A stretch of 64,000 bases of DNA from Sphingobacteriales bacterium JAD_PAG50586_3 (GCA_023213195.1 CP096135.1:622548-686547); one strand, 5' to 3'; shown: positions 9,190-17,553, counted from the stretch's first letter. Notes: generated by a model not told the origin, from the sequence alone. Numbers and translations: made by a program.

Positions 9190-9220
9190 CAAATATACAA
9201 ATTATATTAATATTTGTCAA
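9190..9220 (-). promoter_or_regulatory. Promoter of the Panacea/PemK operon
   Basis: Minus strand: TTGACAAA, then 15 bases, then TATATTTG, span 31 bases, both elements perfect. It implies a leader of about 115 bases before the ATG at 9067, long enough for control of the toxin-antitoxin transcript. Confidence 0.75.
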
Positions 9221-9242
9221 GCTTAATATATAACTATTGCCA

Positions 9243-10505
9243 TTAAATCTCTCCCCTCGCCTCTTCCTCCCTTAGCCCCTGCAATATCTGCTTAGGGTAA
9301 ATAAGGTAGTACTTCTGCACAGTTTTGGTTAGCGATGCTATGTTGTATTGGTCTGATGCCGTGGCAATATCTTTTACCGTACCGTCTTTGTATTTTATGC
9401 TTATCTGCTCGCTCTTTGGGCTGTAGGCACTGTTGGTTATAGAGTCGTGCATAACAAAGTAGCTAATCTCGTTATTAGTAAGCCCAAACACTTTTTTGGT
9501 GCGCTCTTTTACCGCCTGCACATCGGCCCTGTTAAAGGCAGAGTTTTGTATTTCTATTTTAAACAGGCTGCGGTTAACCAGGTTCCTTGAAAGGAAAGCC
9601 AATATCCTGTCGCTATGGTTGCACCACTCTTTTAGCGATGCCATAATATCGTAATCGTCCAACTGGCTAAACAGGTCAAGGTATTCGGGGTTGTTCCTAA
9701 AATCTTCTATCGTAACACCTTTAGTAAGGAATGTTTTTAGCGCAGTGGTACCAAATACATCAATATCCTGAAAAGCCAAATCGCGGGCTCGTTTAAGTAT
9801 GTTTACCAGCAGCGCCTCTGCCGCCAGTACTGTTTTGTGTAAATACACCTGCCAATACATCAGGCGGCGGGCTATAATAAACTTTTCTACGCTGTATATA
9901 CCCTTGGCCTCAACCACCAGCGTATCGTCTACCACATCAAGCATTTTAATAATACGATCATAGCTTATAACGCCTTCTGATACTCCTGAAAAGAAACTGT
10001 CACGGCTTAGGTAATCAAGTCTGTCCATATCCAGTTGGCTGGATACCAGCTGATGCAGGAATTTTTTGGGGTAACGGTCATTAAAAATATCAATGGCGGT
10101 GGTAAGCAGCCCGTCAAACTCCTCGTTTAACCGTTGCATAAACAAGGCAGATAGTTCCTCGTGGTGTATACCCGAAACGATAGAACTTTCTAAAGCATGA
10201 GAGAATGGCCCATGGCCAATATCGTGCAGCAATACGGCAATTAAAACGCCGTTGGCTTCATCATCAGTAATCTCATTGCCCTTAAAGCGCAAGGCTTCTA
10301 CGGCTTCGCTGGTAAGGTGCATAGCACCCAGTGCATGGTGAAAGCGTGTGTGGTTAGACCCCGGGTAAACAAGGTACGTCATACCCAGTTGCTTAATGCG
10401 GCGCAGGCGCTGAAAGTAGGGGTGCTCTATCAGGGCAAATACCAAATCGTTAGGTATTTGTATAAACCCGTAAATAGGGTCGTTTATTATTTTATACTTT
10501 TTCAA
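9243..10505 (-). CDS. HD-domain phosphohydrolase (dNTPase/SAMHD1-like)
   Basis: 420 residues. The N-terminus has YKIINDPIYGFIQIP and PYFQRLRRIKQLGMTYLVYP, the typical start of the YdhJ/SAMHD1-like HD family. Metal ligands are visible: His in TRFHHALG, the HD pair in LLHDIGHGPFSHALE, and the distal Asp in QLDMDRLDYLSRD. These enzymes hydrolyse nucleoside triphosphates or other phosphoesters with a two-metal centre in the cytoplasm. The C-terminal 150 residues (FGLTNNEISYFVMHDS ... LREEEARGEI) are less conserved. The gene is complete. The next leftward gene start is 175 bp away across the toxin-antitoxin promoter, so it is probably transcribed separately. Confidence 0.85.
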   Translation of the reverse strand: MKKYKIINDPIYGFIQIPNDLVFALIEHPYFQRLRRIKQLGMTYLVYPGSNHTRFHHALGAMHLTSEAVEALRFKGNEITDDEANGVLIAVLLHDIGHGPFSHALESSIVSGIHHEELSALFMQRLNEEFDGLLTTAIDIFNDRYPKKFLHQLVSSQLDMDRLDYLSRDSFFSGVSEGVISYDRIIKMLDVVDDTLVVEAKGIYSVEKFIIARRLMYWQVYLHKTVLAAEALLVNILKRARDLAFQDIDVFGTTALKTFLTKGVTIEDFRNNPEYLDLFSQLDDYDIMASLKEWCNHSDRILAFLSRNLVNRSLFKIEIQNSAFNRADVQAVKERTKKVFGLTNNEISYFVMHDSITNSAYSPKSEQISIKYKDGTVKDIATASDQYNIASLTKTVQKYYLIYPKQILQGLREEEARGEI

Positions 10506-10530
10506 TGGGGCAAAGGTAATTATAAAAAGT

Positions 10531-10578
10531 TCCCCCTTTTAAAAGGGGTGCTCCCGCGCAAAGCGGGAGTGGGGGATT
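10531..10578. repeat. Double-hairpin repeat
   Basis: CCCCCTTTTAAAAGGGG followed by CTCCCGCGCAAAGCGGGAG and GGGGGATTT. The outer CCCCC can pair with the terminal GGGGG, giving a closed two-stem structure. It lies just upstream of the HD gene start (10505). Confidence 0.7.
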
Positions 10579-10602
10579 TAATTCCCCGATTGCAGTGTTT
10601 TA

Positions 10603-10628
10603 TTACTTTTTGCTTGTCCAAAAAGTAA
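10603..10628. repeat. Perfect 10-bp inverted repeat
   Basis: TTACTTTTTG, six bases (CTTGTC), CAAAAAGTAA. A palindrome of this type followed by ACCAAAAAA is, in my recollection, a recurrent intergenic element in this phylum. It lies in a 404-bp gene-free stretch (10506-10909). Confidence 0.6.
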
Positions 10629-10640
10629 CCAAAAAAGACA

Positions 10641-10730
10641 CCACGCACACCAACCTTCATTTTTAGCCTCCCCACCGCGGGTCCTAACGCACAACCGCCG
10701 GCTAAAAATTCAGGTTCGCACTGCGCGTGG
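10641..10730. repeat. Long imperfect inverted repeat
   Basis: Left arm: CCACGC, then AACCTTCATTTTTAGCC (to 10668). Right arm: GGCTAAAAATTCAGGTT (from 10700), then GCGTGG (to 10730). The inner arms pair over 17 bases with two mismatches, around a loop of about 31 bases, with extra pairing at the ends. It is either a mobile palindromic element or a structured RNA. No gene is seen. Confidence 0.65.
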
Positions 10731-10783
10731 ACATCCACCGCACATTAACGCTACCACAAATGCTGCTCATTTGATAACACTAA

Positions 10784-10847
10784 AATCCCCATTCCTGATT
10801 TCAATTTTATCGAAATCAGAACACGCCCTTTATTTAAAGGGGGATTA
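10784..10847. repeat. Double-hairpin repeat
   Basis: AATCCCC, an inner hairpin CTGATTTC-AATTTTAT-CGAAATCAG, then CCCTTTATTTAAAGGGGGATT. Same plan as 10531 but in the opposite order, so an inverted member. Confidence 0.6.
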
Positions 10848-10851
10848 AAAC

Positions 10852-10876
10852 AAAAAAGCCCCTTTGCGGGGCTTTC
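10852..10876 (-). terminator. Rho-independent terminator of the TlpA gene
   Basis: Minus strand GAAAGCCCCGCAAAGGGGCTTTTTT: stem AAGCCCC/GGGGCTT with a short loop and a T-run, 34 bp past the stop codon at 10910. Confidence 0.75.
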
Positions 10877-10909
10877 ATTCTATATCTCTTTATCTATTAA
10901 TTAAAGAAA

Positions 10910-11400
10910 CTACTTAACAAGCTTCTTAACCTCCTCATACAGCTCATCCTCATCGCCGGGGGCGTATGAGTTATGAGACCATACAATGTTGCCGCTACCG
11001 TCTACTAAAAACGTCATAGGCGGATTATTTACACCCATGGCACGTTTAAAATCGCTGTTGGGGTCTAAGATAATATCATATTCCCAGCCTTTGGCATCAA
11101 CAAAGGGTTTAACCTTGGCTGTATTACGGGCATCGTCAATAGACACCGCTACCAGCTTAACGCCGGTTTCTTTTACCCAAGTTGGGTATTCATCGGCAAT
11201 GGTGTTAAGCTCTTTTACGCAAGGCGCGCACCAGGTAGCCCAAAAATTGATAATCATGGGCTTGCCGCCGTTATTAAAGTCTTTGGTATCAAAGGTGGTA
11301 CCATCTAGCAATTTAACACTAACTGATGGTACTGTGCGGCCTGTTTGGGCAACGGCTTGGAAAGAAAGGGCCACCAGGGCCAAAAGGATAATTTTTTCAT
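10910..11400 (-). CDS. TlpA-family periplasmic thioredoxin (frameshift in signal peptide)
   Basis: About 163 residues when repaired. The continuous frame starts at MALVALSF, but just upstream ATGAAAAAATTATCC at 11386-11400 gives MKKIILLALVALSFQAVAQ if the A-run had seven instead of six. That is a complete signal peptide, so the start is put at 11400. The mature protein is a thioredoxin fold: MIINFWATWCAPC at about residues 48-60 holds the redox-active CxxC (CAPC), followed by EYPTWVKETGVKLVAVSIDD and the cis-proline region NNPPMTFLVDGSG. It probably reduces disulfides or cytochrome c precursors in the periplasm. It is downstream of the thioredoxin-T9SS gene (88 bp gap). Confidence 0.85.
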
Positions 11401-11487
11401 TGTTGTTGGTGTGCTATTAAAAGAGTAACCGGCACATGGTATGCAAAATGCAAGCCAAAGTGCCGGTTACAAATATTAATTAACTAA

Positions 11488-12966
11488 TTACTTAGCAATA
11501 GTAATACGCTTGCTGTAAAGTTTATCACCAACATAAACGTTAACCATGTACATACCGTTAGATAAAGACGATAAGTTCATGTTCATTATGTGTTGGCCGG
11601 CAGCCATATTTTGTTTGCTATCGTTATAAACCATTTGGCCCATAACGTTAGTTACGTTAACCGCAACAGTAGCTTTTTTAAGTAAGCTTAGGTCTAGGTT
11701 AAAGTTACCTTCTGATGGGTTAGGGAATACGTTAAAAGCACCAACAGCAGTTTCATCTTCAACACCTAAAACGCTAACTTTAAATTGTTTTGATTCGGTT
11801 AAGCCAAAGTCGCCACCCGAAGCAAGTACGTTACCGTTAGCATCAACTACTTGGTAGCCGCCATTACCGTAATCACAGCACATGCCATCTTGGTATTGCT
11901 CAGAGTCTGAAATTTCAAAGGTGAAACAGCCAGTAGCACCCATTGGGTAAGTTACCGGAGGTTGAACTGTTTCGCCGGCTGCCTGTAGGTCGTTGTAAGG
12001 ACCACCCTGTGCAATAATTTGGTTACCGTTTTTCAGTTTCCAAGTAGTTTCAGAGCCGTAAGCATCGGTAGTAATTTTTACTGTAATAAACTGGCTAACA
12101 GCCTCAGGAGCTGCACCACCCGGTGTTTTAGCCGCATCGTTAGCAACATCAGAGTTTGCGCTTGTTACTTTAATCTCAATAGTATCTAAAGAGCTTGGGG
12201 TAAAAGAGCCTACTGTAATATCAGCAATACCGTATTTAGGCAGGTTACCAGTCCAATCGTAGCTGGCAACTTCAACATCGTTAAAATATGCTTTAACAGT
12301 AGCTGCTGTTAACGGTGCAGTACCCATGTTTTGCAATTTTGCAGTTAATGGAATGTTAGAGCAGCTGATAGTGCCACCGGTGTAAGAGAAAATGGCAGGG
12401 TCGTTAGCAAATGTAGCTACAGGGCAGTTAGAGGCTGCTGAGTAAATAGTAGCGGCAGGTGCCTTACCAATCTCTACAATACGACGGTTAGGGCATACTA
12501 AGTAGATAGTTGGGAAATAGCCAATTTGGTAAGCATTGTTAAACGATGCATTGTCTATAATAGGGTATGGTGTGCCTTGTACCCAGTTGCCTTGGCTTGT
12601 TAAAACGCCAGAACCGCTTGTGCCCGTTAACTGTGCGCCTGTGTTTTGGGCTTCGCCTTCAATAAAAAACACCATTACATCGTTAGTAGTGCTATTAGAT
12701 ACACCAGATAAACCTGTAGGACCGTGGTTAATGTACAAGTCTTCTAAAGCACCGCTGTTGTGGTAGTTCCAGCAAGGGCCGCACCACGCAGCAGAAAAAT
12801 CAAGCACCACAGAGTAACCTTGGCCTAGGTACTCATACAAAGTGTGGCTATTGCCATTAAGGTCTGTACCTGTAAAATTAGGCGCTACAGAGCCATCTTG
12901 TAATTGTGCATTAGCTGTAAAAAGTGCAGTAGCACAAGCCAATACTGTTGTAAATATTCTTTTCAT
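11488..12966 (-). CDS. Secreted thioredoxin-like protein with T9SS sorting domain
   Basis: 492 residues and intact. The signal peptide ends TANAQ. Residues about 25-170 are a thioredoxin/peroxiredoxin-like domain with SAAWCGPCWNYHN (CGPC active site) and an insertion before the TIYLVCPNRRIVEIG strand. The middle (about 190-400) is made of two beta-rich domains; the second has FTFEISDSEQYQDGMCCDYG, a cysteine-bearing jelly-roll-like segment. The last 80 residues are a T9SS sorting domain (GAFNVFPNPSEGNF ... MNLSSLSNGMYMVNVYVG ... YSKRITIAK). It is exported across the outer membrane and probably surface-anchored. A TAACTTTG -7 element precedes it at 12996. Redox activity is likely from the intact CxxC; the target is unknown. 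Confidence 0.85.
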   Translation of the reverse strand: MKRIFTTVLACATALFTANAQLQDGSVAPNFTGTDLNGNSHTLYEYLGQGYSVVLDFSAAWCGPCWNYHNSGALEDLYINHGPTGLSGVSNSTTNDVMVFFIEGEAQNTGAQLTGTSGSGVLTSQGNWVQGTPYPIIDNASFNNAYQIGYFPTIYLVCPNRRIVEIGKAPAATIYSAASNCPVATFANDPAIFSYTGGTISCSNIPLTAKLQNMGTAPLTAATVKAYFNDVEVASYDWTGNLPKYGIADITVGSFTPSSLDTIEIKVTSANSDVANDAAKTPGGAAPEAVSQFITVKITTDAYGSETTWKLKNGNQIIAQGGPYNDLQAAGETVQPPVTYPMGATGCFTFEISDSEQYQDGMCCDYGNGGYQVVDANGNVLASGGDFGLTESKQFKVSVLGVEDETAVGAFNVFPNPSEGNFNLDLSLLKKATVAVNVTNVMGQMVYNDSKQNMAAGQHIMNMNLSSLSNGMYMVNVYVGDKLYSKRITIAK

Positions 12967-12995
12967 CTTTAAATAAAAGTTTACAGTTGTTTCTA

Positions 12996-13003
12996 CAAAG
13001 TTA
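12996..13003 (-). promoter_or_regulatory. Bacteroidota -7 element (TAACTTTG)
   Basis: Read on the minus strand, 30 bases upstream of the ATG at 12966. Confidence 0.5.
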
Positions 13004-13130
13004 TTATTAATTGTTAGTAAACACTAGTTTTTTAACATTTTTTTGATGGTGGGCTAATACTGCAATACCTGTTGGCATCAAAAAGTGCCAACTACATTGA
13101 TTTTCAGTAGCTTTATAACTACCGGCAAAC

Positions 13131-13160
13131 AAAAAGCCGTGGTTATGTGCCACGGCTTTT
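13131..13160 (-). terminator. Bidirectional-looking terminator after the deoxynucleoside kinase gene
   Basis: AAAAAGCCGTGGTTATGTGCCACGGCTTTT: stem AAAAGCCGTGG/CCACGGCTTTT with a loop of about seven bases. It sits 25 bp past the stop at 13185. There is no rightward gene to terminate. Confidence 0.8.
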
Positions 13161-13184
13161 AATAATATATGGTAACCTGTTTTA

Positions 13185-13820
13185 TTAAAACAGGCCGTGC
13201 AATTCGGCATCTATTTTATTAATAATAGCACCAAAATGCTCTTGGTTTTCTATAAACTTGTTATCGTCAACATCAATAATAAGTAGTTTACCACCGGTAT
13301 ACTCGCTAATCCAGGCTTCGTAACGCTCGTTAAGGCGGCGCAAATAATCAAGGCGGATAGAGTTTTCGTACTCACGGCCACGTTTTTGTATCTGGTTTAC
13401 CAGAGTGGGTACGCTGGCACGCAGGTAAATAAGCAAATCGGGCGGGCCAATAAGCGATGACATTAAACCAAACAGCTGAGAGTAGTTTTCAAAGTCGCGG
13501 GTGGTCATAAGGCCCATGGCGTGCAGGTTGGGCGCAAAAATATGGGCATCTTCGTATATGGTACGGTCTTGCACCACGGCCTTTTTGCCATTGCGTATTT
13601 GCAGCACCTGGTTAAAGCGCGAGTTTAAAAAGTATATCTGCAGGTTGAACGACCAACGCTGCATATCTTCGTAAAAATCATTCAAATATGGGTTTTCATC
13701 CGCATCTTCATAATGCGCTTCCCATTTATAGTGGTTAGATAGTAAACCTGTTAGGGTTGTTTTACCTGAGCCTATGTTACCCGCAACGGCTATGTGTTTA
13801 GCGGTAGTTTTTTCGCCCAT
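13185..13820 (-). CDS. Deoxynucleoside kinase (dAdo/dCyd kinase family)
   Basis: 211 residues, the usual size of bacterial dNKs. Walker A is AVAGNIGSGKTTL at about residues 11-23. The catalytic and substrate-binding part includes YEDADENPYLNDFYED (Glu/Asp region), LQIYFLNSRF and VVQDRTIYEDAHIFA, the DR(S/T) motif that sits next to the Glu-Arg pair, and the lid arginines in QIQKRGREYENSI. It phosphorylates deoxynucleosides with ATP for nucleotide salvage in the cytoplasm. It begins with an MGEKTTAKH leader directly before the first strand, so the ATG at 13820 fits. Single-gene unit with its own terminator. Confidence 0.9.
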   Translation of the reverse strand: MGEKTTAKHIAVAGNIGSGKTTLTGLLSNHYKWEAHYEDADENPYLNDFYEDMQRWSFNLQIYFLNSRFNQVLQIRNGKKAVVQDRTIYEDAHIFAPNLHAMGLMTTRDFENYSQLFGLMSSLIGPPDLLIYLRASVPTLVNQIQKRGREYENSIRLDYLRRLNERYEAWISEYTGGKLLIIDVDDNKFIENQEHFGAIINKIDAELHGLF

Positions 13821-13944
13821 AAACTTTAATGTATGTATTAACAGCTACTGAAATTTTTGATTGGAATGTGCAAAACTAAAACTTTAGTACAATTAGCAAG
13901 AGAATGTTAATAAGTTGATTTGAGAAACTGCTATAATTGTAGCT

Positions 13945-14546
13945 GTGAAAAGGCGCTTATCCATCTTATTGCTATTGCTTGTTATGTCGGTGGGCATAAA
14001 AGCGCAAAGGCTTGGCAGGCTGTATACTGATTTTGGCGTACAACGCAGCCCCGGGCTTACCAACCTTAATGCAACACTAATGTTCGATTTTAAGGTTAGG
14101 TTACATAAACCCCGCCCGCCCCGCTTTTACATTTATACCCCAAAAACAGATACCGCAACAACCCCACAGCCGAAGAGAGAGCATACGCGGCCCTCTTCTA
14201 TTGGGTGCCGGTGGCGGTGCTGAATATTCCCTTAACAACGAAAAATTTGGCGCGCCCTGACTGTTTGATATACGCCTTGCGTTTTATTTGAAAAAAGCCG
14301 TGCGTGCTATTTTCCAATGTATTGGACACCGTGGTTTGCCACCCTGCATTATAAGTTTAACAGCGACTTTAAACGCAATTTTATATGTCCTGAAATTGGC
14401 TACCACGCCCGGTTGGTAAGCGATAAGCTTTTTTGGCCACATCAATAAACTACTATATACCGCTTAGTGCCAAAGCGGGTTTAAATAGCTGGGATAACCT
14501 GTACCTGACTGTAAAATTATGTGTGCCTATTGCACAAGAATACTAG
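13945..14546 (+). pseudogene. Outer-membrane barrel-like secreted protein, broken in several places
   Basis: A signal peptide (MKRRLSILLLLLVMSVGIKAQ) starts an open frame that stops at 14223. Past this, the neighbouring frames continue with protein-like stretches: GAGGGAEYSLNNEKFG, then LFDIRLAFYLKKAVRA, ATLHYKFNSDFKRNFICPE, IGYHARLVSD and LSAKAGLNSWDNLYLTVKLC, ending at TAG 14544-14546. Alternating aromatic residues suggest beta strands of a barrel. At least four frame changes or stops are needed, more than in any other gene here. Either several sequencing errors or a decayed gene. No function can be assigned. Confidence 0.45.
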
Positions 14547-14608
14547 TTGATGCCAACAAAAACCCGCTGGCTGCTGTTTACCCAAAACAACCTAAACACA
14601 ATAACATT

Positions 14609-15109
14609 ATGGCAACCCAGGCAGCACCAAGGCAACAACAGTGGCATTACAGGCCATGCCGATATAGAAATTAACGCGCAACCCGCCATTGTTTGGGATG
14701 CCCTTACCAACCCCGCTAAGGTTAAGCAATACTTTTTGGTACCAAGCTTGAAACCGATTGGGAGGTAGGCAGCCCCATTAAGTTTAGCGGAGAATTTGAG
14801 GGTAATAAGTACCAAGACAAAGGCACCGTGCTGGAAAACCACCCACACGAACTGTTAAAATACACCTACTGGAGCAGCATGGGTGGTGTTGAGGATAAAG
14901 CCGAAAACTATGTTATAGTTACCTACAAGCTAACCACCAAAGGAGCCAGCACATTGCTTGAAATTACCCAAGAAAATATTCCTGACGAGAAAAGCCGCAA
15001 ACACTCTGAGAAAAACTGGGGCACGATGCTGCAAAACCTGAAAGAGTTTATTGAAAAAGGCGCTGAGCTTTCTACCGAAGAAGATATGGACCAATTGGGC
15101 GGGGAGTAA
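14609..15109 (+). CDS. SRPBCC (AHSA1-like) lipid-binding-fold protein (two frameshifts)
   Basis: Repaired length is about 165 residues. Visible pieces in order: HADIEINAQPAIVWDALTNP then AKVKQYF (the classic AHSA1 start, where a strand is followed by W.alT.p...), then after a shift GTKLETDWEVGSPIKFSGEF, then LLKYTYWSSM, YVIVTYKLTTKG and EKNWGTMLQNLKEFIEKGA, the long C-terminal helix. The break at about 14733 is a run of five T that needs six; a second break lies near 14655. The helix-grip fold binds hydrophobic ligands; here no ligand can be named. The ATG at 14609 is a likely but unproven start. Confidence 0.65.
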
Positions 15110-15113
15110 TTAT

Positions 15114-15431
15114 TTATCTCTCAATATAGACCGCATCCGTCATGTTAGGAAAGTGTATTCTAATTCTACTGTTTCTAGATGGATAATCTTTAGACCCACC
15201 AGTAAACTGCCCAACAAACTTTCCATGCAAAAACAACTCGCACCTGTGGTTTATATAGCATTTTGTAGTGTCTCCGAATTTTAAAACATCCGGCGGGCGA
15301 AAAGTGTCATTATTTGCAATTTTCACTTCCTCAAGCTTCCAAATGCCTTTTGATTGATTGGCGTCTTGACAATCGTATTTGCATGATTGAAAAAGTAAAG
15401 AAATAAGAAGTAAAAGAAATAACTTTTTCAC
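15114..15431 (-). CDS. Small lipoprotein of unknown function
   Basis: 105 residues. MKKLFLLLLISLLFQSC is a lipoprotein signal with a Cys at position 17, so it should be lipid-anchored. The rest includes GIWKLEEVKIANND, resembling the first strands of lipocalin-like META/DUF proteins. Convergent with the SRPBCC gene, with four bases between stops. No other motif is recognised. Confidence 0.6.
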   Translation of the reverse strand: MKKLFLLLLISLLFQSCKYDCQDANQSKGIWKLEEVKIANNDTFRPPDVLKFGDTTKCYINHRCELFLHGKFVGQFTGGSKDYPSRNSRIRIHFPNMTDAVYIER

Positions 15432-15438
15432 GGATATT

Positions 15439-15696
15439 CTATTCGTAAATGTCTTTTTTGTGGCCTAGTGCAATAACCTCAACAACCAATATTTTATCAA
15501 TAATATCGTAAATAATACGGTAACTGCCCGATCGAACCCTATAACCATCTCTGCCTTTGAGTTTTTTAAGGCCCTGCGGACGTGGGTTTGTTGAAAGGGA
15601 TAAAATAGTTTTAAGTAAATCTTCCGACACACTATTAGGCAATTTATCTAATTGCTTTTGAGCGGTTTTGGTTAAAGTAACTTTATACTTTACCAT
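15439..15696 (-). CDS. RelE/ParE-family toxin
   Basis: 85 residues. The pattern YKVTLTKTAQKQLDKLP at the start, then NPRPQGLKKLKGRDGYRVRS, then GSYRIIYDI and VEVIALGHKKDIYE at the end is that of RelE toxins (the GYR...G.YR...D strands and a basic and aromatic C-terminus). RelE proteins cut mRNA in the ribosome. The ATG overlaps the antitoxin stop (TAATG), so the two are coupled. Confidence 0.85.
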   Translation of the reverse strand: MVKYKVTLTKTAQKQLDKLPNSVSEDLLKTILSLSTNPRPQGLKKLKGRDGYRVRSGSYRIIYDIIDKILVVEVIALGHKKDIYE

Positions 15697-15893
15697 TACT
15701 TTTTAGACTTCTTTCTCTTCGCAATATAATCCTCTAAAGATATTGTGTCTTCATTGCGTGCTTTTACTGCATCGTAAAGCTTAATATCTTCAAACTCTTC
15801 CAAGTCTTCCAATATCTTCTTGTAATCTTTCAATGAAAGAACCACAGACACTTTTTTGCCTTTCTTATCAGTGATATATTGTGGGCTGTTCAT
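15696..15893 (-). CDS. Phd/RelB-type antitoxin
   Basis: About 65 residues from the ATG at 15893 (an in-frame upstream ATG at 15899 is also possible). It contains YITDKKGKKVSVVLSLKDYK, like Phd/YefM antitoxins with a short DNA-binding N-terminus, then an acidic helix (LEDLEEFEDIKLYDAVKAR) that would wrap the toxin. It precedes and overlaps the RelE toxin by one base. The operon probably autorepresses. Confidence 0.75.
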   Translation of the reverse strand: MNSPQYITDKKGKKVSVVLSLKDYKKILEDLEEFEDIKLYDAVKARNEDTISLEDYIAKRKKSKK

Positions 15894-15927
15894 ACACAAA
15901 TATAATAAAAATCGCTATAATTTACAA

Positions 15928-17475
15928 CTACGCCTTCTCCTCTTCCTTCTTTACCTCTACAACCTTTTCAGGGCGCATTTGTGGGAAGAACAGTACATCT
16001 TGTATAGAAGGTGAGTTAGTCATAAGCATGGCAATACGGTCTATACCAAAGCCAATGCCCGATGTTGGGGGCATACCATACTCCAGCGCACGTAGAAAAT
16101 CGTGGTCTATAAACATGGCCTCATCGTCTCCACGCTCCATAAGTTTTACCTGCTCTTCAAAGCGCTCACGTTGCTCTATAGGGTCGTTAAGCTCGCTATA
16201 GGCGTTGGCCATTTCTTTGCCGTTTATCATCAGCTCAAAACGCTCTACCAAGCCCGGTTTGCTGCGGTGTTTCTTGGTTAGCGGACTAAGCTCTACAGGG
16301 TAGTCTATAATGAATGTTGGCTGGGTGTAATGCCCTTCGCATTTGCCACCAAAAATTTCGTCAATAAGCTTGCCTTTGCCCATGCTGGCATCGGTTTCTA
16401 TGTGCAGTTGCTTGCACACATCGCGCAGGCCGTCTTCGTCCATAGCGGCTACATCAAAGCCCGTGTGTTCTTTAATGGCATCGTGAATAGATACGCGCGC
16501 AAATGGCGCTTTGTAGCTGATGATGTTATCTCCTGTTGGAACCTCGGTAGTACCGTGTAAAGCAATGGCTACACGCTCCATCATCTTCTCGGTAAACTCC
16601 ATCATCCAGTAATAATCTTTGTAGGCAACATAAAACTCAAGCACCGTAAACTCGGGGTTATGGGTGCGGTCCATCCCTTCGTTACGGAAGTTGCGGCTAA
16701 ACTCGTACACAAAATCGAAACCGCCTACAATAAGGCGTTTCAGGTATAACTCGTTAGCTATGCGCAGGTAAAAAGGAATATCAAGCGCGTTGTGGTGCGT
16801 AATAAACGGCCTTGCAGCAGCGCCACCGGGAATGTTTTGCAACACAGGGGTATCAACCTCTAGCGCTCCGTGCTCATTTAAAAAGTCGCGGATGGTAGAA
16901 ATCATTTTGGTGCGTTTAACAAAGGTATCGCGCACGTGTGGGTTCACAATCAAATCAACATAACGCTGGCGGTAACGCATTTCAGGGTCAGAGAAGGCAT
17001 CGAATACCTCGCCGTCTTTCTCTTTAACCACCGGCAGCGGGTGCAGCGATTTTGATAACAACGTTAGCGATGTTGCATGCACAGTAGTTTCGCCCGTTTG
17101 GGTGGTAAATACATAGCCTGTAACACCAATAAAGTCGCCAATATCAAGCAGCTTTTTAAACAGCGTGTTGTACAATGTTTTGTCTTCGCCGGGGCAAACC
17201 TCGTCGCGGTTAATATAGATTTGTATACGACCTGTTGAGTCTAAAATTTCGGCAAAAGCAGCCTTGCCCATAATGCGGCGGGTCATTAACCTACCGGCTA
17301 TGGTTGTGTTTTTAAACGCTTCTTCTTCGCCCTGTTTATAGGTATCGTGTATGGCTTTGGCGGTAGTGTTTACCGGGTACAAAGCAGCGGGATACGGGTC
17401 TATGCCTAGGTTAATAATTTCTTGCAGCGATTGGCGGCGTATTACTTCTTGTTCCGAAAGTTCTTGTAGACTCAT
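15928..17475 (-). CDS. lysS: Lysyl-tRNA synthetase, class II
   Basis: 515 residues from the ATG at 17475 (MSLQELSEQEVIRRQSL). An in-frame upstream start at 17505 would cross the promoter and is less likely. The N-terminal OB domain binds the anticodon (TIAGRLMTRRIMGKAAFAEI). Class II motifs are visible: motif 2 FRNEGMDRTHNPEFTVLEFY and motif 3 SGIGFGIDRIAMLM. ATP and lysine residues are present in ELYLKRLIVGGFDFVYE. The enzyme charges tRNA-Lys and is essential. The protein ends with a short acidic/basic tail (VVEVKKEEEKA). A TATCTTTG -7 element lies at 17493-17500. Confidence 0.95.
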   Translation of the reverse strand: MSLQELSEQEVIRRQSLQEIINLGIDPYPAALYPVNTTAKAIHDTYKQGEEEAFKNTTIAGRLMTRRIMGKAAFAEILDSTGRIQIYINRDEVCPGEDKTLYNTLFKKLLDIGDFIGVTGYVFTTQTGETTVHATSLTLLSKSLHPLPVVKEKDGEVFDAFSDPEMRYRQRYVDLIVNPHVRDTFVKRTKMISTIRDFLNEHGALEVDTPVLQNIPGGAAARPFITHHNALDIPFYLRIANELYLKRLIVGGFDFVYEFSRNFRNEGMDRTHNPEFTVLEFYVAYKDYYWMMEFTEKMMERVAIALHGTTEVPTGDNIISYKAPFARVSIHDAIKEHTGFDVAAMDEDGLRDVCKQLHIETDASMGKGKLIDEIFGGKCEGHYTQPTFIIDYPVELSPLTKKHRSKPGLVERFELMINGKEMANAYSELNDPIEQRERFEEQVKLMERGDDEAMFIDHDFLRALEYGMPPTSGIGFGIDRIAMLMTNSPSIQDVLFFPQMRPEKVVEVKKEEEKA

Positions 17476-17492
17476 TGTATAAAAATGGAGAG

Positions 17493-17500
17493 CAAAGATA
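17493..17500 (-). promoter_or_regulatory. Bacteroidota -7 element for lysS (TATCTTTG)
   Basis: Read on the minus strand, 18 bases upstream of the lysS ATG; supports 17475 as the start. Confidence 0.5.
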
Positions 17501-17553
17501 CTCAATTAGCTGATTGGCTGTTGAGGTGAATTGGCTGATTGAAAAATAGTTCC

